Positions 17,119-26,883 of a stretch of DNA of 64,000 nt are shown here, one piece after another (position 1 is the first letter of the stretch; every line of letters starts with the position of its first letter). The DNA is taken from positions 124,001-188,000 of the forward strand of contig NZ_WGLO01000003.1 in NCBI RefSeq assembly GCF_016125515.1, written 5' to 3'. Origin of the DNA: Hyphomonas sp. (GTDB lineage: Bacteria; Pseudomonadota; Alphaproteobacteria; Caulobacterales; Hyphomonadaceae). The notes below the pieces were generated by a model. That model was not told the origin of the DNA, searched no databases, and was given only the letters and a program-made list of their open reading frames with translations. A program made the translations under genes and the position numbers.

Positions 17119-17667
17119 ATGAAGAAACTCGTACTTGCAGCCGCTTCGGCGCTGACGATCGCGCTGGCGATCCCAATGGCCGCCCAGGCCCACGGTCATC
17201 GGGGCCATGGAGACGGTATGGCGAAAATCGACACCAACGGCGACGGCACCGTGACCCGCGCCGAAGCCGAAGCCGCGGCAACCGCCCGCTTTGCCGAGAT
17301 GGACCTCGACACCGATGGCTTCCTCACCCAGGACGAGATGCGGGCGTTCAACATGGCCCGGCGCGATGAAATGCGCGAAAAACGTGACGAGATGAATGAC
17401 GACCGGCCGCGTCGTGAACGCGATCCGGAAAAGATGGCCTCCCGTATGGCTGAAATGCAGGCCAAGGGCGCCGAACGCTTCGCAGCCATCGACACCAATG
17501 GCGACGGCCAGCTCAGCCCGGTCGAATTCGCAATGCCCCAGATGGACCGCTTCAGCAAGGCGGACGCCAACGGGGACGGCAGCATTTCGCCGGAAGAGCA
17601 CGCCGCGGCCCGCGCCAAGATGAAGGAGAGCCACGGCAAATGGCGGGACAAACCGGCCGGCGAGTAA
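17119..17667 (+). CDS. Secreted four-EF-hand calcium-binding protein
   Basis: 182 residues with a signal peptide (MKKLVLAAASALTIALAI, then PMAAQAHG) and four EF-hand loops: DTNGDGTVTRAE, DLDTDGFLTQDE, DTNGDGQLSPVE and DANGDGSISPEE. A charged linker rich in Arg/Met/Glu separates the pairs. The ATG at 17119 is preferred over the upstream in-frame ATG at 17086 because it starts the signal peptide and has GGAG upstream. It precedes the ECF sigma operon by 97 bases, in the common arrangement where an EF-hand protein accompanies a metal-sensor sigma system. Calcium is the most likely ligand. Confidence 0.88.
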   Translation: MKKLVLAAASALTIALAIPMAAQAHGHRGHGDGMAKIDTNGDGTVTRAEAEAAATARFAEMDLDTDGFLTQDEMRAFNMARRDEMREKRDEMNDDRPRRERDPEKMASRMAEMQAKGAERFAAIDTNGDGQLSPVEFAMPQMDRFSKADANGDGSISPEEHAAARAKMKESHGKWRDKPAGE

Positions 17668-17676
17668 GGACACCTG

Positions 17677-17698
17677 AACCGGACCGGAGCGATGACGT
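17677..17698 (+). promoter_or_regulatory. Candidate ECF-type promoter for the sigma operon
   Basis: AAC at 17677-17679 and CGT at 17696-17698 are separated by exactly 16 bases, matching the AAC-N16-CGT core of many ECF sigma promoters. It lies 67 bases upstream of the sigma gene's GTG and would fit autoregulation. Confidence 0.4.
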
Positions 17699-17744
17699 GG
17701 CGATTGTTTCCCCCCTGCGATTGTCTGTCGGGTTTCCGGTCCGG
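17679..17744. repeat. 10-base inverted repeat in the sigma-operon leader
   Basis: CCGGACCGGA at 17679-17688 and its exact reverse complement TCCGGTCCGG at 17735-17744. The left arm falls in the spacer of the candidate ECF promoter, the right arm about 20 bases before the GTG. It could be an operator pair or a long RNA stem. Confidence 0.6.
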
Positions 17745-17764
17745 AATCAGCTAGTCTCTACCGG

Positions 17765-18310
17765 GTGGCCTTCACGTCTGACCTTGACCAGATCACACGC
17801 GCCGCAGCGGGAGACCCGGCTGCGGTGCAATCCCTTGTCCATCGCTACAGCCCGGGCGTGCTCGCCCTGGCCACCCGGATGCTCTCGGACCGTTCGGAGG
17901 CTGAAGACGTGACGCAGGAAACCTTCCTCCGCGCCTGGAAGGCGCTACCCGGATGGGAGCCGCGCGCCAAATTCTCGACCTGGCTGCACCGGGTCGCGCT
18001 GAACCTCTGTTACGACCGGCTTCGCAAGCGCAAGGAGTCGCTGCCGGGCGAACTGCCGGACATGGCAGACATGGCGCTTGCGCCGCATGAGGTGCTCGAC
18101 CAGTCCGAACGCGTCGGCGCGATCGAGCGCGCCATTGGCGCCTTGCCCGAACGCCAGAGCGCTGCCTTGACGCTGTGCGCCCTTCAGGGACACTCACAGG
18201 CGGAAGCCGCTGAAATCCTCGAGGTCAGCGTCGAAGCCCTCGAAAGCCTGCTCGCCCGCGCGCGGCGCACCTTGCGCGCACAATTGCTGGAAGGGAGAAC
18301 CAGCGCATGA
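17765..18310 (+). CDS. ECF sigma-70 family factor
   Basis: 181 residues with sigma region 2 (HRYSPGVLALATRML, SEAEDVTQETFLRAWKAL, FSTWLHRVALNLCYDRLRKR) and region 4 (AIGALPERQSAALTLCALQG, SQAEAAEILEVSVEALESLL). No extra domains. GTG start. The stop overlaps the next gene's ATG (ATGA), so sigma factor and putative anti-sigma are translationally coupled. Expected to direct RNA polymerase to a small envelope or metal-stress regulon. Confidence 0.93.
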   Translation: MAFTSDLDQITRAAAGDPAAVQSLVHRYSPGVLALATRMLSDRSEAEDVTQETFLRAWKALPGWEPRAKFSTWLHRVALNLCYDRLRKRKESLPGELPDMADMALAPHEVLDQSERVGAIERAIGALPERQSAALTLCALQGHSQAEAAEILEVSVEALESLLARARRTLRAQLLEGRTSA

Positions 18311-18741
18311 CCGAAGACCGTCTGTTTGAACTGATCGAGATCTGGGGAGCTGATCCGGACGCCTATCCGGAATCAGAGCGCGCCGGGGCGAAAGCCTTGC
18401 TGGCGGCTTACCCGCAACGTTTCGCTGCCGCCCTCGCGGATGCCCGCGCGCTTGATGCCGCCTTCGCCCAGCTGCCGGACATTCTCCCGTCTGCCGCGCT
18501 GACCGAAGCGCTGATTGCGTCGGCGCCGAAACCTGCGTCCGCCGGCGCCGCATGGCGCCTGCCGAAATTTGCGCCCTGGGCGCCGGCCAGCGGCTTTGCC
18601 GCGCTCGCGGCCGGCTTGTTCATGGGGCTGATGATCGCGCCGACGGCCAGCGCGGCCAGCGATACGGATGACGTGCAGGCCTTGCTGGAGCAGGCGCTTG
18701 GCTATGATCCGGCCGCCCTGACCGAGGAGATTGCGCCATGA
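18307..18741 (+). CDS. Putative membrane anti-sigma factor
   Basis: 144 residues: an N-terminal cytoplasmic half (about residues 1-85) without a zinc-binding HxxxCxxC motif, one membrane helix (ASGFAALAAGLFMGLMIA), and a short acidic extracytoplasmic tail. The topology and overlap with the ECF gene on one side and the metal-sensor-like gene on the other (ATGA at both junctions) support an anti-sigma role. I see no conserved domain that proves it. Confidence 0.7.
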   Translation: MTEDRLFELIEIWGADPDAYPESERAGAKALLAAYPQRFAAALADARALDAAFAQLPDILPSAALTEALIASAPKPASAGAAWRLPKFAPWAPASGFAALAAGLFMGLMIAPTASAASDTDDVQALLEQALGYDPAALTEEIAP

Positions 18742-19253
18742 GCGAACCGCAAGTGCGCCGTTTTCCCTTCCTTCTGACGCTCTCCGTACTGACCAATCTT
18801 GTCCTTCTGGGGCTGATCGCAGGCGTGCTGTACAAGGCGCGCCCTGCGGATCCCCCGGCGCGCGGCGAACGTCCCGGGTTTGAACTCAGCCGGGAAGACC
18901 GCGACGCCGTACGCCAATTGATGCGCGCCAGTTTCGAAGCGGGCCGCGAGTCGCTTGAGGCGCGCCACGCTGCCGAGCGCCGCCTCGTCGAAGTGCTCAG
19001 CGCCGAAATGTATGATGAAGAGGCGGCCCGTGTGGCGCTGGAAGAGCTGCGCAAGGCCGATGAGGTCTCCCGGGATATTGTTGCCCGGAACATGCTGGAT
19101 GGCATGGGCGATCTCACCCCCGAGCAGCGCGGCCTCGTCGCCCGTCTCATGGCAGGCAATCTGGAACGGCGCGGCGGCCATCACGAGAGGCTGGAGAAGT
19201 TCCGCGAACGCCGCGAAGAGCGCGAACGCGAGACGGAAGACCGCGAGCGCTAG
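18738..19253 (+). CDS. Periplasmic heavy-metal-sensor-like (CnrX/ZraP-type) protein
   Basis: 171 residues: N-terminal membrane anchor (FPFLLTLSVLTNLVLLGLI), then a long helical hairpin rich in Arg/Glu (LSREDRDAVRQLMRASFEAG; LTPEQRGLVARLM) typical of the CpxP/ZraP/CnrX fold, and a His-containing, highly charged C-terminus (GGHHERLEKFRERREERERE). Such proteins bind metals and control the anti-sigma factor. Its TAG stop shares a CTAG palindrome with the convergent GFA gene. Confidence 0.82.
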   Translation: MSEPQVRRFPFLLTLSVLTNLVLLGLIAGVLYKARPADPPARGERPGFELSREDRDAVRQLMRASFEAGRESLEARHAAERRLVEVLSAEMYDEEAARVALEELRKADEVSRDIVARNMLDGMGDLTPEQRGLVARLMAGNLERRGGHHERLEKFRERREERERETEDRER

Positions 19254-19651
19254 TCCCTGGACTTGTGAGCGAGGCGCCCGGCATTCGCTTCCCAGTTCTG
19301 CCCGTCGAACAGCGCGACGCTGACATCAAGGCTCTGCCAGTCATCGAGGCAGCGCCACGTCACGGCAAAGCCGTCCGGGTTCGAGCGCGGAATGTAGAAA
19401 CTCTTGATGCCGCAGGTCTTGCAGAAAAGGTGGCGCGCCCGGCGTGTATTGAACGTGTATTCGGTCAGATTGTCCGCCCCCTGAAGAATCCGGAAGCGGC
19501 TCGACGGCACGATCACGTGGATGTTTCCGCTCATCGCGCAGATCGAGCAGTTGCAGTCTTCCACCTCAAAGGCGTGGGGCAGCTCGGCCTCGAACCGCAC
19601 GGCGCCGCAATGGCAGCCGCCTGCACACCATCGGCGGGCCGGCTCGCTCAT
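19250..19651 (-). CDS. GFA-family (glutathione-dependent formaldehyde-activating-like) zinc protein
   Basis: 133 residues with the GFA/CENP-V cysteine pattern: GCHCG near the N-terminus, CNCSIC, and CKTCG in the middle, which should bind two zinc ions. The fold is shared by glutathione-S-hydroxymethyl synthase, but most members have unknown substrates. The ATG at 19651 overlaps the amidase stop (ATGA), which fixes the start and places it at the end of the amidase operon. Confidence 0.88.
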   Translation of the reverse strand: MSEPARRWCAGGCHCGAVRFEAELPHAFEVEDCNCSICAMSGNIHVIVPSSRFRILQGADNLTEYTFNTRRARHLFCKTCGIKSFYIPRSNPDGFAVTWRCLDDWQSLDVSVALFDGQNWEANAGRLAHKSRD

Positions 19652-21099
19652 CCCACCCACTCCGGCGGTTTGCGGTGCGCCCAGGGGGCGGCGCGTTCCA
19701 GTTGTGCGGCAAGATTCAGCAGCAGGCCCTCCAGGCCATAGCGCGCGCCGAACATCATGCCGATCGGCAGGCCGCCGGGCGCGGTCGCGGTCGGTGCGGT
19801 CCAGTGCAGCGGCACAGACATCGCCGGAGCACCCATCTGGTTGAACACGGCGCAATGCGGCGCGAATCCAGCCACCGCCTCGCCCATCTTCTGCGGGTCT
19901 GCTGTCAGTGCCATCGTGCCCAGAAGGTCAGGCGCCCGGTGGATCGTCGGCGACAGCGTCATGTCAAATCCGCCCGCATCTAGGAAGTGCTCATAGTGGA
20001 TCGCGGCGGTAATGAAGGCGTTGTTGGCCTTTGCCAGTTCCGCCATCGGCACCGTGCGGCCAAGGCGCACCATGCCCGCCGTGATCGGCTCGATCTCGTC
20101 TTCGCCGACCGGCCGCCCGCGCGCCTCGCCATATTCATCCAGCTGCGCGGCAATGTTGGCTGAGATCGTGAACAGCGCGGATTTGCCGAGCAGCTCGCCG
20201 TTCAGCATCGGGCCGGCTTCGACGACAACATGCCCCAGGCTTTCGAGCAGCTTCGCCGTCGCCTCCAGCCCCGCCGTCGCGTCTGCGTCCGGCTTTGTGC
20301 CATTCGGCGCCGTGCGCCAAAGCGCGATGCGCAGCCGCTTCGGCTCGCGTTCCAGTTCGGACAGGTAAGGCCGCGCTGGCGGCGTTGCGATATAGCGGCT
20401 GCCGGTTTCCGGCCCATGCGTCAGGTCCAGCAGCGCCGCAGAATCGCGCACCGTGCGGCTCACCACATGTACCGTAGACAGACCATTCCAGCCTTCCGTG
20501 CGTGACGGCCCCATCGGCGTGCGCCCGCGCGAGGGCTTCAGGCCGAACACGCCGCAGCACGCCGCCGGGATACGGATCGATCCGCCTCCATCGCTGGCAT
20601 GAGCCACGGGCAAGACGCCCGCTGCAACCGCCGCCGCAGCGCCGCCGGACGAGCCGCCCGCAATGCGGGTGCGGTCCCACGGATTGCGCGTCTGGCCGTA
20701 GAGGGTGGATTCAGTCGTCAGGGTCAGGCCGTATTCCGGCGTGGTGGTCGATCCGAAGAACACGAGCCCCGCCGCCCTGAACCGTTTCGTCAGCGTCGCG
20801 TCTTCGGTTGCGATGGTCCCCTTGTAGGCGACGCTCCCACCGGTCAGCGGCGCGCCCTTGACGCCTACGGCAAGATCCTTGGTCGCGAATGGGACACCGG
20901 CATAGGGGCCATCGAGCGTGCCGGCCGCGATCTGTTCGCGCGCCAGATCCGGAAACAGCGCCGCGAAACAGTTGATCCGCGCCTGCGCCGCTTCGGCCCG
21001 GCTCACCGCCGCCTCCAGAAGTTCCGACGCTTTTACCTGGCCGTCTTTCACGAGCCCGGCAAGCGCCAGTCCGTCATGGTCTGCATACTCACCGAACAT
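19648..21099 (-). CDS. Amidase-signature family hydrolase
   Basis: 483 residues with the amidase-signature Ser-cisSer-Lys triad: Lys in [12 protein letters not shown], the Gly/Ser-rich block [14 protein letters not shown], and the nucleophile region [19 protein letters not shown]. Full family length. Cytoplasmic; no signal peptide. The substrate amide cannot be read from the sequence (6-aminohexanoate-cyclic-dimer hydrolase-like and GatA-like members share these motifs; the lone gene without gatB/gatC argues against GatA). Confidence 0.9.
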   Translation of the reverse strand: MFGEYADHDGLALAGLVKDGQVKASELLEAAVSRAEAAQARINCFAALFPDLAREQIAAGTLDGPYAGVPFATKDLAVGVKGAPLTGGSVAYKGTIATEDATLTKRFRAAGLVFFGSTTTPEYGLTLTTESTLYGQTRNPWDRTRIAGGSSGGAAAAVAAGVLPVAHASDGGGSIRIPAACCGVFGLKPSRGRTPMGPSRTEGWNGLSTVHVVSRTVRDSAALLDLTHGPETGSRYIATPPARPYLSELEREPKRLRIALWRTAPNGTKPDADATAGLEATAKLLESLGHVVVEAGPMLNGELLGKSALFTISANIAAQLDEYGEARGRPVGEDEIEPITAGMVRLGRTVPMAELAKANNAFITAAIHYEHFLDAGGFDMTLSPTIHRAPDLLGTMALTADPQKMGEAVAGFAPHCAVFNQMGAPAMSVPLHWTAPTATAPGGLPIGMMFGARYGLEGLLLNLAAQLERAAPWAHRKPPEWVG

Positions 21100-21116
21100 C
21101 CGCGTTCCCCCTGAAA

Positions 21117-21527
21117 CTAGTCTTCTTCTGCTTCGTCCAGCTTCGCATCCATTTCCGCGTCCGACCAGCCGAAATGGTGGCCGAGCTCATGGATGAACAC
21201 GTGGCGCACCAGTTCCTCGATGCTGACATCGCCGCGTTGGGCCCATTCGAACAGGATCGGTAGGCGGAAGAGGTAGATCAAAGGCCGGTCCAGCGCGGGC
21301 TGGGTCACGCTTTCGATGGTCAGCGGCACGCCTGTATACAGCCCAGTCAGCTCAAGCGGGTCGTCGATCTCCAGCGAGTCGAGCAGCTCATCCTCGGCGA
21401 ATTCCATGACCACGATGCGCACGTCGCCGGCGGCCTGGCGCATGAAGTCCGGCAGTTGGGCGAAGGTCTCGTCCGCGCAGGCGAGCATATCCTCGACGCT
21501 GGGGGCGGTCTTTCCGAAAGCGCTCAC
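21117..21527 (-). CDS. Minimal zincin-like metallopeptidase family protein
   Basis: 136 residues ending with [19 protein letters not shown], the HExxHxxG-type zinc motif of the short zincin-like (DUF1025/Zincin_1) family. No signal peptide or membrane helix, so cytoplasmic. Its start overlaps the YbjQ stop by four bases. Activity has rarely been shown for this family. Confidence 0.85.
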   Translation of the reverse strand: MSAFGKTAPSVEDMLACADETFAQLPDFMRQAAGDVRIVVMEFAEDELLDSLEIDDPLELTGLYTGVPLTIESVTQPALDRPLIYLFRLPILFEWAQRGDVSIEELVRHVFIHELGHHFGWSDAEMDAKLDEAEED

Positions 21528-21844
21528 TCGGCCACGACAGCCGTGCCGGACACGGCCACCATCATCATCGACCCGCTCTGGCCGATCACGCCATAATCGA
21601 ACTTGATCGCCACCACGGCATTGGCGCCCAGCTTCTGCGCCTCGTCCTTCATCTCAGCGAGCGCATCATCCCGCGTTTCGCGGATCGTGCTTTCATAGGA
21701 TTCCGACCGGCCGCCCACGAGGTTCGTGAAGCCCGCCAGAATATCCTTGCCGAGATGCGCCCCGATGATGACTTCGCCGCAGACGATGCCCTTGTACGCC
21801 GTGATGCGCTTGCCTTCGATGGAGGAGGTGGTCGTGAGGATCAT
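21524..21844 (-). CDS. YbjQ/UPF0145 family protein
   Basis: 106 residues with the family hallmarks: N-terminal [18 protein letters not shown], Gly-rich [17 protein letters not shown], and the C-terminal [17 protein letters not shown]. These small proteins form pentamers of unknown role and are often labelled heavy-metal-binding. It lies between mutB (11-base gap) and the zincin gene, in the same operon. Confidence 0.9.
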   Translation of the reverse strand: MILTTTSSIEGKRITAYKGIVCGEVIIGAHLGKDILAGFTNLVGGRSESYESTIRETRDDALAEMKDEAQKLGANAVVAIKFDYGVIGQSGSMMMVAVSGTAVVAE

Positions 21845-21855
21845 GGGTGGATTTC

Positions 21856-24018
21856 CTATTCAGCCGCAGTCAGAGCCGGGTCTGTCTTGCCGTCCAGTAG
21901 TTCCAGCATGCGGATCGCGCTGTCGGCAATCACCGTGCCCGGAGGGAAGATGGCGGCGGCGCCCGCTGTGCGCAAGGCGTCGAAATCCTGCGGCGGGATC
22001 ACGCCGCCGACGATGATATGCGCGGTCGCGGCGCCTTCGTTGCCGAGGGCCCGTTTCAATTCCGGCACTAGCGTCAGGTGGCCGGCGGCAAGCGATGAGG
22101 CGCCGACAATATCCACGCCGGAATTGCGCGCGTCGGCCGCGGCCTCTTCGGGCGTCTGGAATAGCGGGCCGATCTCGACATCCCAACCGAGATCCATCAG
22201 TGCGGAGGCAACAACCTTCTGGCCGCGGTCGTGACCGTCCTGGCCCATCTTGGCGATGTAGATTTTCGGCCGGCGGCCATGCGCCTTCTCAAACTTCGCG
22301 GCGAGCGCCTTGGCTTGCTCGGCCTTGTCATTGCCCTTCACGCCGCCGCCATATACGCCCTTGATTGAGCGGATCACCGCGCTGTGGCGGCCCTGGCTTC
22401 GCTCCACGGCTTCGGAAATCTCGCCCACGGTCGCCTTCGCGCGCGCCGCATCCACCGCGAGCGCCAGCAGGTTGCCCTTGCCACTCGCGGCCGCGTCCGC
22501 AATCGCGTCGAGCTTCGCGTTCACCTCGGCGCCATTGCGCTCCGCTTTCAGACGCGCCAACTTGTCGAGCTGCATGCGGCGGACGGCAGCATTGTCGACC
22601 TTCAGCACAGGGACGTCTTCTTCCTCGTCGAGCAGGAACTTGTTGACACCCACCACGGTCTGCGTGCCGCTGTCAATGCGCGCCTGCGTATTCGCGGCGG
22701 CTTCCTCGATGCGCAGCTTTGGCAGGCCCTGTTCGATGGCCTTCGCCATGCCGCCCATCGCCTCGACTTCGGCAATGTGCGTCAGCGCCTTTTCGGCAAG
22801 GTCATGAGTCAGGCGCTCGACATAATAGCTGCCGCCGAACAGGTCGATCGACTGGCAGGCGCCCGCCTCCTGTTGCAGCAGGATCTGCGTGTTGCGCGCG
22901 ATGCGGGCCGAGAAGTCCGTCGGCAGGGCGAGGGCTTCGTCAAAGCTGTTCGTGTGCAGCGATTGCGTCTGCCCGCCGGCCGCCGCAATGGCTTCGAAGC
23001 ATGTGCGGATGACGTTGTTGTAGACGTCCTGCGCCGTGAGGCTCCAGCCAGAGGTCTGCGAATGTGTCCGCAGGCTGAGCGATTTCGAGGATTTCGGCGC
23101 GAAGTTCTCCTGCACCAGCTTCGCCCAGATCAGACGAGCGGCGCGCATCTTGGCGACTTCCATAAACGTGTTCATGCCGATCGCCCAGAAGAAGGAGAGG
23201 CGCGGCGCAAACGCATCGACATCAAGTCCCGCAGCAACGCCAGCGCGGATGTATTCGATGCCGTCGGCCAACGTGTAAGCCAGCTCCAGGTCCGCCGTCG
23301 CGCCGGCTTCCTGCATGTGATAGCCGGAAATCGAGATCGAGTTGAACTTCGGCATCTTCTGCGACGTGTAGGCGAATATGTCCGAAATGATCCGCATGCT
23401 GGGTTTCGGAGGATAGATATAGGTGTTGCGCACCATGAACTCTTTCAGAATGTCGTTCTGAATGGTTCCGGCAAGTTTTTCCGGCGGCACGCCCTGTTCC
23501 TCGGCCGCGACGATATAGAGCGCGAGGATCGGCAGCACCGCGCCGTTCATCGTCATCGACACGGACATCTGGTCGAGTGGAATGCCGGAAAACAGCGTGC
23601 GCATGTCGTAGATGGAATCAATGGCCACGCCCGCCATGCCGACGTCGCCGGAGACGCGCACGTGGTCGGAATCGTAGCCCCGGTGCGTGGCAAGGTCGAA
23701 CGCGACCGAAAGTCCCTTTTGACCGGCCGCCAGGTTGCGACGGTAGAACGCGTTGGAATCCTCGGCCGTGGAAAAGCCCGCATACTGACGAACCGTCCAG
23801 GGCTGGTTCGTGTACATGGTGGGGTAGGGGCCGCGTCCGAAGGGCGCGAGGCCCGGATAGTCATCCACAAAGTCCAGCCCCGCGCGGTCTGCGGCGGTGT
23901 AGGCGGTTTTCACCGCGATGCCTTCCGGCGTCTCCCAGGCTTCGCCGAGTATCGGCTTGCCGGCCTTAAAGGCGGGTGCCGACAGATCGAGCTTGGTGAA
24001 GTCAGGAAACTTGGTCAT
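21856..24018 (-). CDS. mutB: Methylmalonyl-CoA mutase large (catalytic) subunit
   Basis: 720 residues: an N-terminal TIM-barrel substrate domain ([37 protein letters not shown]) and a C-terminal adenosylcobalamin-binding domain with the DxHxxG motif in [11 protein letters not shown]. It interconverts (R)-methylmalonyl-CoA and succinyl-CoA, the last step of propionyl-CoA assimilation. ATGA overlap with the small-subunit gene upstream. The usual meaB chaperone gene is not in the window. Confidence 0.97.
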   Translation of the reverse strand: MTKFPDFTKLDLSAPAFKAGKPILGEAWETPEGIAVKTAYTAADRAGLDFVDDYPGLAPFGRGPYPTMYTNQPWTVRQYAGFSTAEDSNAFYRRNLAAGQKGLSVAFDLATHRGYDSDHVRVSGDVGMAGVAIDSIYDMRTLFSGIPLDQMSVSMTMNGAVLPILALYIVAAEEQGVPPEKLAGTIQNDILKEFMVRNTYIYPPKPSMRIISDIFAYTSQKMPKFNSISISGYHMQEAGATADLELAYTLADGIEYIRAGVAAGLDVDAFAPRLSFFWAIGMNTFMEVAKMRAARLIWAKLVQENFAPKSSKSLSLRTHSQTSGWSLTAQDVYNNVIRTCFEAIAAAGGQTQSLHTNSFDEALALPTDFSARIARNTQILLQQEAGACQSIDLFGGSYYVERLTHDLAEKALTHIAEVEAMGGMAKAIEQGLPKLRIEEAAANTQARIDSGTQTVVGVNKFLLDEEEDVPVLKVDNAAVRRMQLDKLARLKAERNGAEVNAKLDAIADAAASGKGNLLALAVDAARAKATVGEISEAVERSQGRHSAVIRSIKGVYGGGVKGNDKAEQAKALAAKFEKAHGRRPKIYIAKMGQDGHDRGQKVVASALMDLGWDVEIGPLFQTPEEAAADARNSGVDIVGASSLAAGHLTLVPELKRALGNEGAATAHIIVGGVIPPQDFDALRTAGAAAIFPPGTVIADSAIRMLELLDGKTDPALTAAE

Positions 24019-25937
24019 TGGGCCACTCCGAGTTCGGCATGGGCAAGTTTGAGCAGGTGCGCCACATCGGCGCCCGCAAAGATGTTCGCGTCAATACCTT
24101 CGCCTTCGAACTTGCCGGCGAGCCACACGCGCTGCGCGCCGGCCGCTTTCAATGCGGAGGCCGCAGCCAAGGCTTCGGCCTCGTAGTTCTTGTCTGTGCT
24201 GCACAGCACGGCAAGCTTGCCCCCCGACGCCTTGAATGCCGCCGCCAGCTCCGCCGCCGTCTTAGGCGGTACGGGCGGCTCTTTCGAGACGATGCCGCCT
24301 GCGGCAAAGAAGTTGCGCGCAAAGTCTGCCCGCGCCGTGAACTCGGCGAGGCTACCCAGCGTCGCGAGGAACACGGCTGGCGGCTTCGCAGCTTTCGCCG
24401 CTGCATCGCGTAGCGCTTCGAACGGAGCTGTAATCCGGATCGGTGCCAACGCTTCGGCCACCGCATCGGCGCCCGCGGCCGGCGCGGATTTCACATACTG
24501 CTGCAGCGCCTCGTCAGACACCTTGCGCGGTTTGGGCGTGTCCAAATCCGCCACCGGCGCGCCGATCTCGTCGAGCAAAGGATACTCGCTGACGCCCGTC
24601 ACCGGAATCTTCCGGCGGCTGACATCTCTCGCCCGTGCCTCGCGCACAGCGCTGACGCGCGCCTGGAAGGCGCCGCTCATCAACGAGGCGCCAAATCCGC
24701 CTTCGCTCTCGATCTTCTGGAACTCCGCCCAGGCTGCTTTGGCCAGGTCATCTGCCAGCGTTTCCGTGAACCACGCGCCACCGGTCGCATCCGCCACCCG
24801 GCCGAGCTGACTCTCTTCCATTGCGATCACCTGCGTGTTGCGGGCAATCCGGCGGCCGAGTTCTTCCGGCAGTCCGAGCGCCTCGTTGAACGCCCGTACG
24901 GTCAGGATGTCCGCGCCGCCGACCGCGCCGGCGAACGCTGCGGAAGTGCCGCGCAGCATGTTCGTCCACGGATCATATTTCGTGAGCATCCGCGCCGAGG
25001 TGACGCCCTGCAGTTTCATGGGTGCAGGCTTCAGGCCAAGCGCCTCCAGGCAGCGCGCCCAAAGGCGCCGCGCCGCGCGCAGCTTGGCAATGCCCACGCC
25101 GTAGTTTGCGTCCAGCGCGATCGCAAAGATCGTCCGGTCCGCCGCCTGCGCCAAATCGACCGTTCCGTTGAGGCGCCGCATCGTGTCGATCGCCGCCGCG
25201 ATCAGCCCGCCCAGCTCCTGCGCTTCCGAGCCTCCGGCCTCGTGCGTGATCGTACCGTCGATGCGGAAGAGGTTCGCCGCCGGAAACTTCGCCGCGAGCG
25301 CCGCCGCCAGCGCGCCGGTCTTGCCGAAGGCCGCATCCAGCCCGCCTTCGATCCTGCCCGTCTTCGCCAGTGCGCCGAGTGGATCGAGATTGAAGTCGAG
25401 CTTCAGCTTCGACGTGTCCGCCTGGCCTTCGGCCCATTGGCCCAGCAATGCCGCGGTGCGTGTGCCCATGCCGCTCGCCGAATCGAGGGCCACGGCCGCA
25501 ATTGACGCGTCCACGCCCTCAAGCGCCGTTCTGAAGTCGGCCAGGGAGCACAGCTGCACGCCGTCCTGTCCCGAGCCGTCGATGCGGATCTCGACCGAAG
25601 AAACCCCGCGCTCGAGGTCGCGCAGGATTTCGGCATTTGCCTCGGCCGGGGAAGGATGCGCAACGCGCTGGCGAATGTCCCAGGGCAGCCACTTGTCGGG
25701 CGCCGCAGTCTTGCCGCGCAGGAAAGGCGCCTGACCGGGCACGCCGAGCGGATCGGCAGCGGCCGGGAAGTCGCTCTCGCGATATAACGGCTTGATGTCC
25801 AGCCCGTCGGCGGTCTTGCGGGTCAGCGTTTCGGCGCTCTTGCCCTTGAGGGCTTTTTCCACCTCGCGCAGCCAATCGGCTTCGGTGGCTTCGGGAAATG
25901 CGGAGCTGAAGGGGAGGATGTCGTCTGCCATGAGCAT
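24015..25937 (-). CDS. mutA: Methylmalonyl-CoA mutase small subunit
   Basis: About 640 residues: a TIM-barrel related to MutB ([54 protein letters not shown]) with a C-terminal Rossmann-like domain that lacks the DxHxxG cobalamin motif, as expected for the non-catalytic subunit. The frame is open far upstream, but homologous sequence starts near [14 protein letters not shown], so ATG 25937 (or 25931) is chosen; neither has a strong ribosome site. Forms the heterodimer with MutB. Confidence 0.93.
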   Translation of the reverse strand: MLMADDILPFSSAFPEATEADWLREVEKALKGKSAETLTRKTADGLDIKPLYRESDFPAAADPLGVPGQAPFLRGKTAAPDKWLPWDIRQRVAHPSPAEANAEILRDLERGVSSVEIRIDGSGQDGVQLCSLADFRTALEGVDASIAAVALDSASGMGTRTAALLGQWAEGQADTSKLKLDFNLDPLGALAKTGRIEGGLDAAFGKTGALAAALAAKFPAANLFRIDGTITHEAGGSEAQELGGLIAAAIDTMRRLNGTVDLAQAADRTIFAIALDANYGVGIAKLRAARRLWARCLEALGLKPAPMKLQGVTSARMLTKYDPWTNMLRGTSAAFAGAVGGADILTVRAFNEALGLPEELGRRIARNTQVIAMEESQLGRVADATGGAWFTETLADDLAKAAWAEFQKIESEGGFGASLMSGAFQARVSAVREARARDVSRRKIPVTGVSEYPLLDEIGAPVADLDTPKPRKVSDEALQQYVKSAPAAGADAVAEALAPIRITAPFEALRDAAAKAAKPPAVFLATLGSLAEFTARADFARNFFAAGGIVSKEPPVPPKTAAELAAAFKASGGKLAVLCSTDKNYEAEALAAASALKAAGAQRVWLAGKFEGEGIDANIFAGADVAHLLKLAHAELGVAQ

Positions 25938-26066
25938 GGGGTTTACGGCATACCGCCGGGACTTGTGAACCATTTCCTTCGGGACACTTCGACACGACTT
26001 CTGCGCCATTGACCTAGATCTCCAAAAGTGCGAATGAGAATAATTCGCAAAGCTGGAGACCAAGCC

Positions 26067-26375
26067 ATGCGCCAAGCCCGTAAAGTCGATGCTGACCCCG
26101 CCCAGGCCGCCCTGCCAGGGCGCGGCGACGCAGCCCACCTGCCGGCCGATTACAGGTCGTGTCCTTACGCACCCGTCCCGCCCGTGCACGCCGTTTCCTC
26201 CCCGGTTACTGCCGCGGCGGGCCCTCTGGGAGACTGGATCGACTCGCAGGCGAGTGTGCTTGGTCTCTGGCTGGACCGGCTGATCGAGCAGGGCGACCCG
26301 GCCGACCTGATCTCGATGATGCACCGCCAGCAGCTCTGGCTGGAACTCATGCGCGGCCGGCTGCAGAAGGGGTGA
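26067..26375 (+). CDS. Small hypothetical protein
   Basis: 102 residues, unknown. ATG at 26067 has GGAG about 10 bases upstream. The N-terminal two thirds are Pro/Ala-rich and probably disordered; the C-terminal ~45 residues form a compact Trp/Leu helical segment (SVLGLWLDRLIEQGDPADL; HRQQLWLELMRGRLQKG) that looks phasin-like in spacing, but I would not name it so. It is divergent from mutA. Confidence 0.6.
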   Translation: MRQARKVDADPAQAALPGRGDAAHLPADYRSCPYAPVPPVHAVSSPVTAAAGPLGDWIDSQASVLGLWLDRLIEQGDPADLISMMHRQQLWLELMRGRLQKG

Positions 26376-26537
26376 GCCCCGAGCGCCGGCTGTTCTCCGG
26401 CTGCGTGAATCGGGTGGTCGGTGCAATTTGATCCATGCTTTACACTTGAGCTTCAGTCTTCTTGGTTAAGATAAGGCACATATGCGCTGTCTGAGGCCGT
26501 CTGGCCGGAATGACGCGCCGACCCACAGGTGACCGCT

Positions 26538-26867
26538 ATGTCCGAGTCCGAAAACACGTCCAAACGCGCCCGCTCCGCATCGACCAAAGACCTCGAAGCG
26601 AAGCTCGAGGCGCTGCGCGCTGACATGGACGACATCATGAAAGCGCTGGGCCACAAGGCCGAGGAAGAAGTGGCCGAGGCAAAGGGCAAGATCGGCGAAA
26701 CCGCCGAAGACCTGATGTCGGACCTGCGCGACGCCCTGAAGGAAATCCGCAAACAGGCCGGCACTGCCGAACAGGTCATCGAAACCAACACGCGCGAACA
26801 TCCGTTCCAGTCGCTGCTGCTGGCCTTCGGTCTCGGATTCGTCATCTCCCTTGTGATGCGGCGCTAG
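26538..26867 (+). CDS. YqjD/ElaB-like (DUF883-type) membrane-tethered protein
   Basis: 109 residues: a long charged helix (LEAKLEALRADMDDIMKAL; EEVAEAKGKIGETAEDL), then HPFQSLLLAFGLGFVISLV, a C-terminal membrane anchor with glycines. This matches the YqjD/ElaB/YgaM family, which tethers ribosomes or other partners to the inner membrane in stationary phase in E. coli. ATG at 26538 has AGGTG upstream. The next gene is YqjE-like, as in yqjD-yqjE. Confidence 0.78.
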   Translation: MSESENTSKRARSASTKDLEAKLEALRADMDDIMKALGHKAEEEVAEAKGKIGETAEDLMSDLRDALKEIRKQAGTAEQVIETNTREHPFQSLLLAFGLGFVISLVMRR

Positions 26868-26883
26868 GCGGACCCGGCCTCAC

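Noticed and set aside
22384-24186. 600-codon open frame on the plus strand opposite mutB
   Set aside because: Arg/Gly/His-rich product with no domain; antisense shadow of a strongly conserved high-GC gene.
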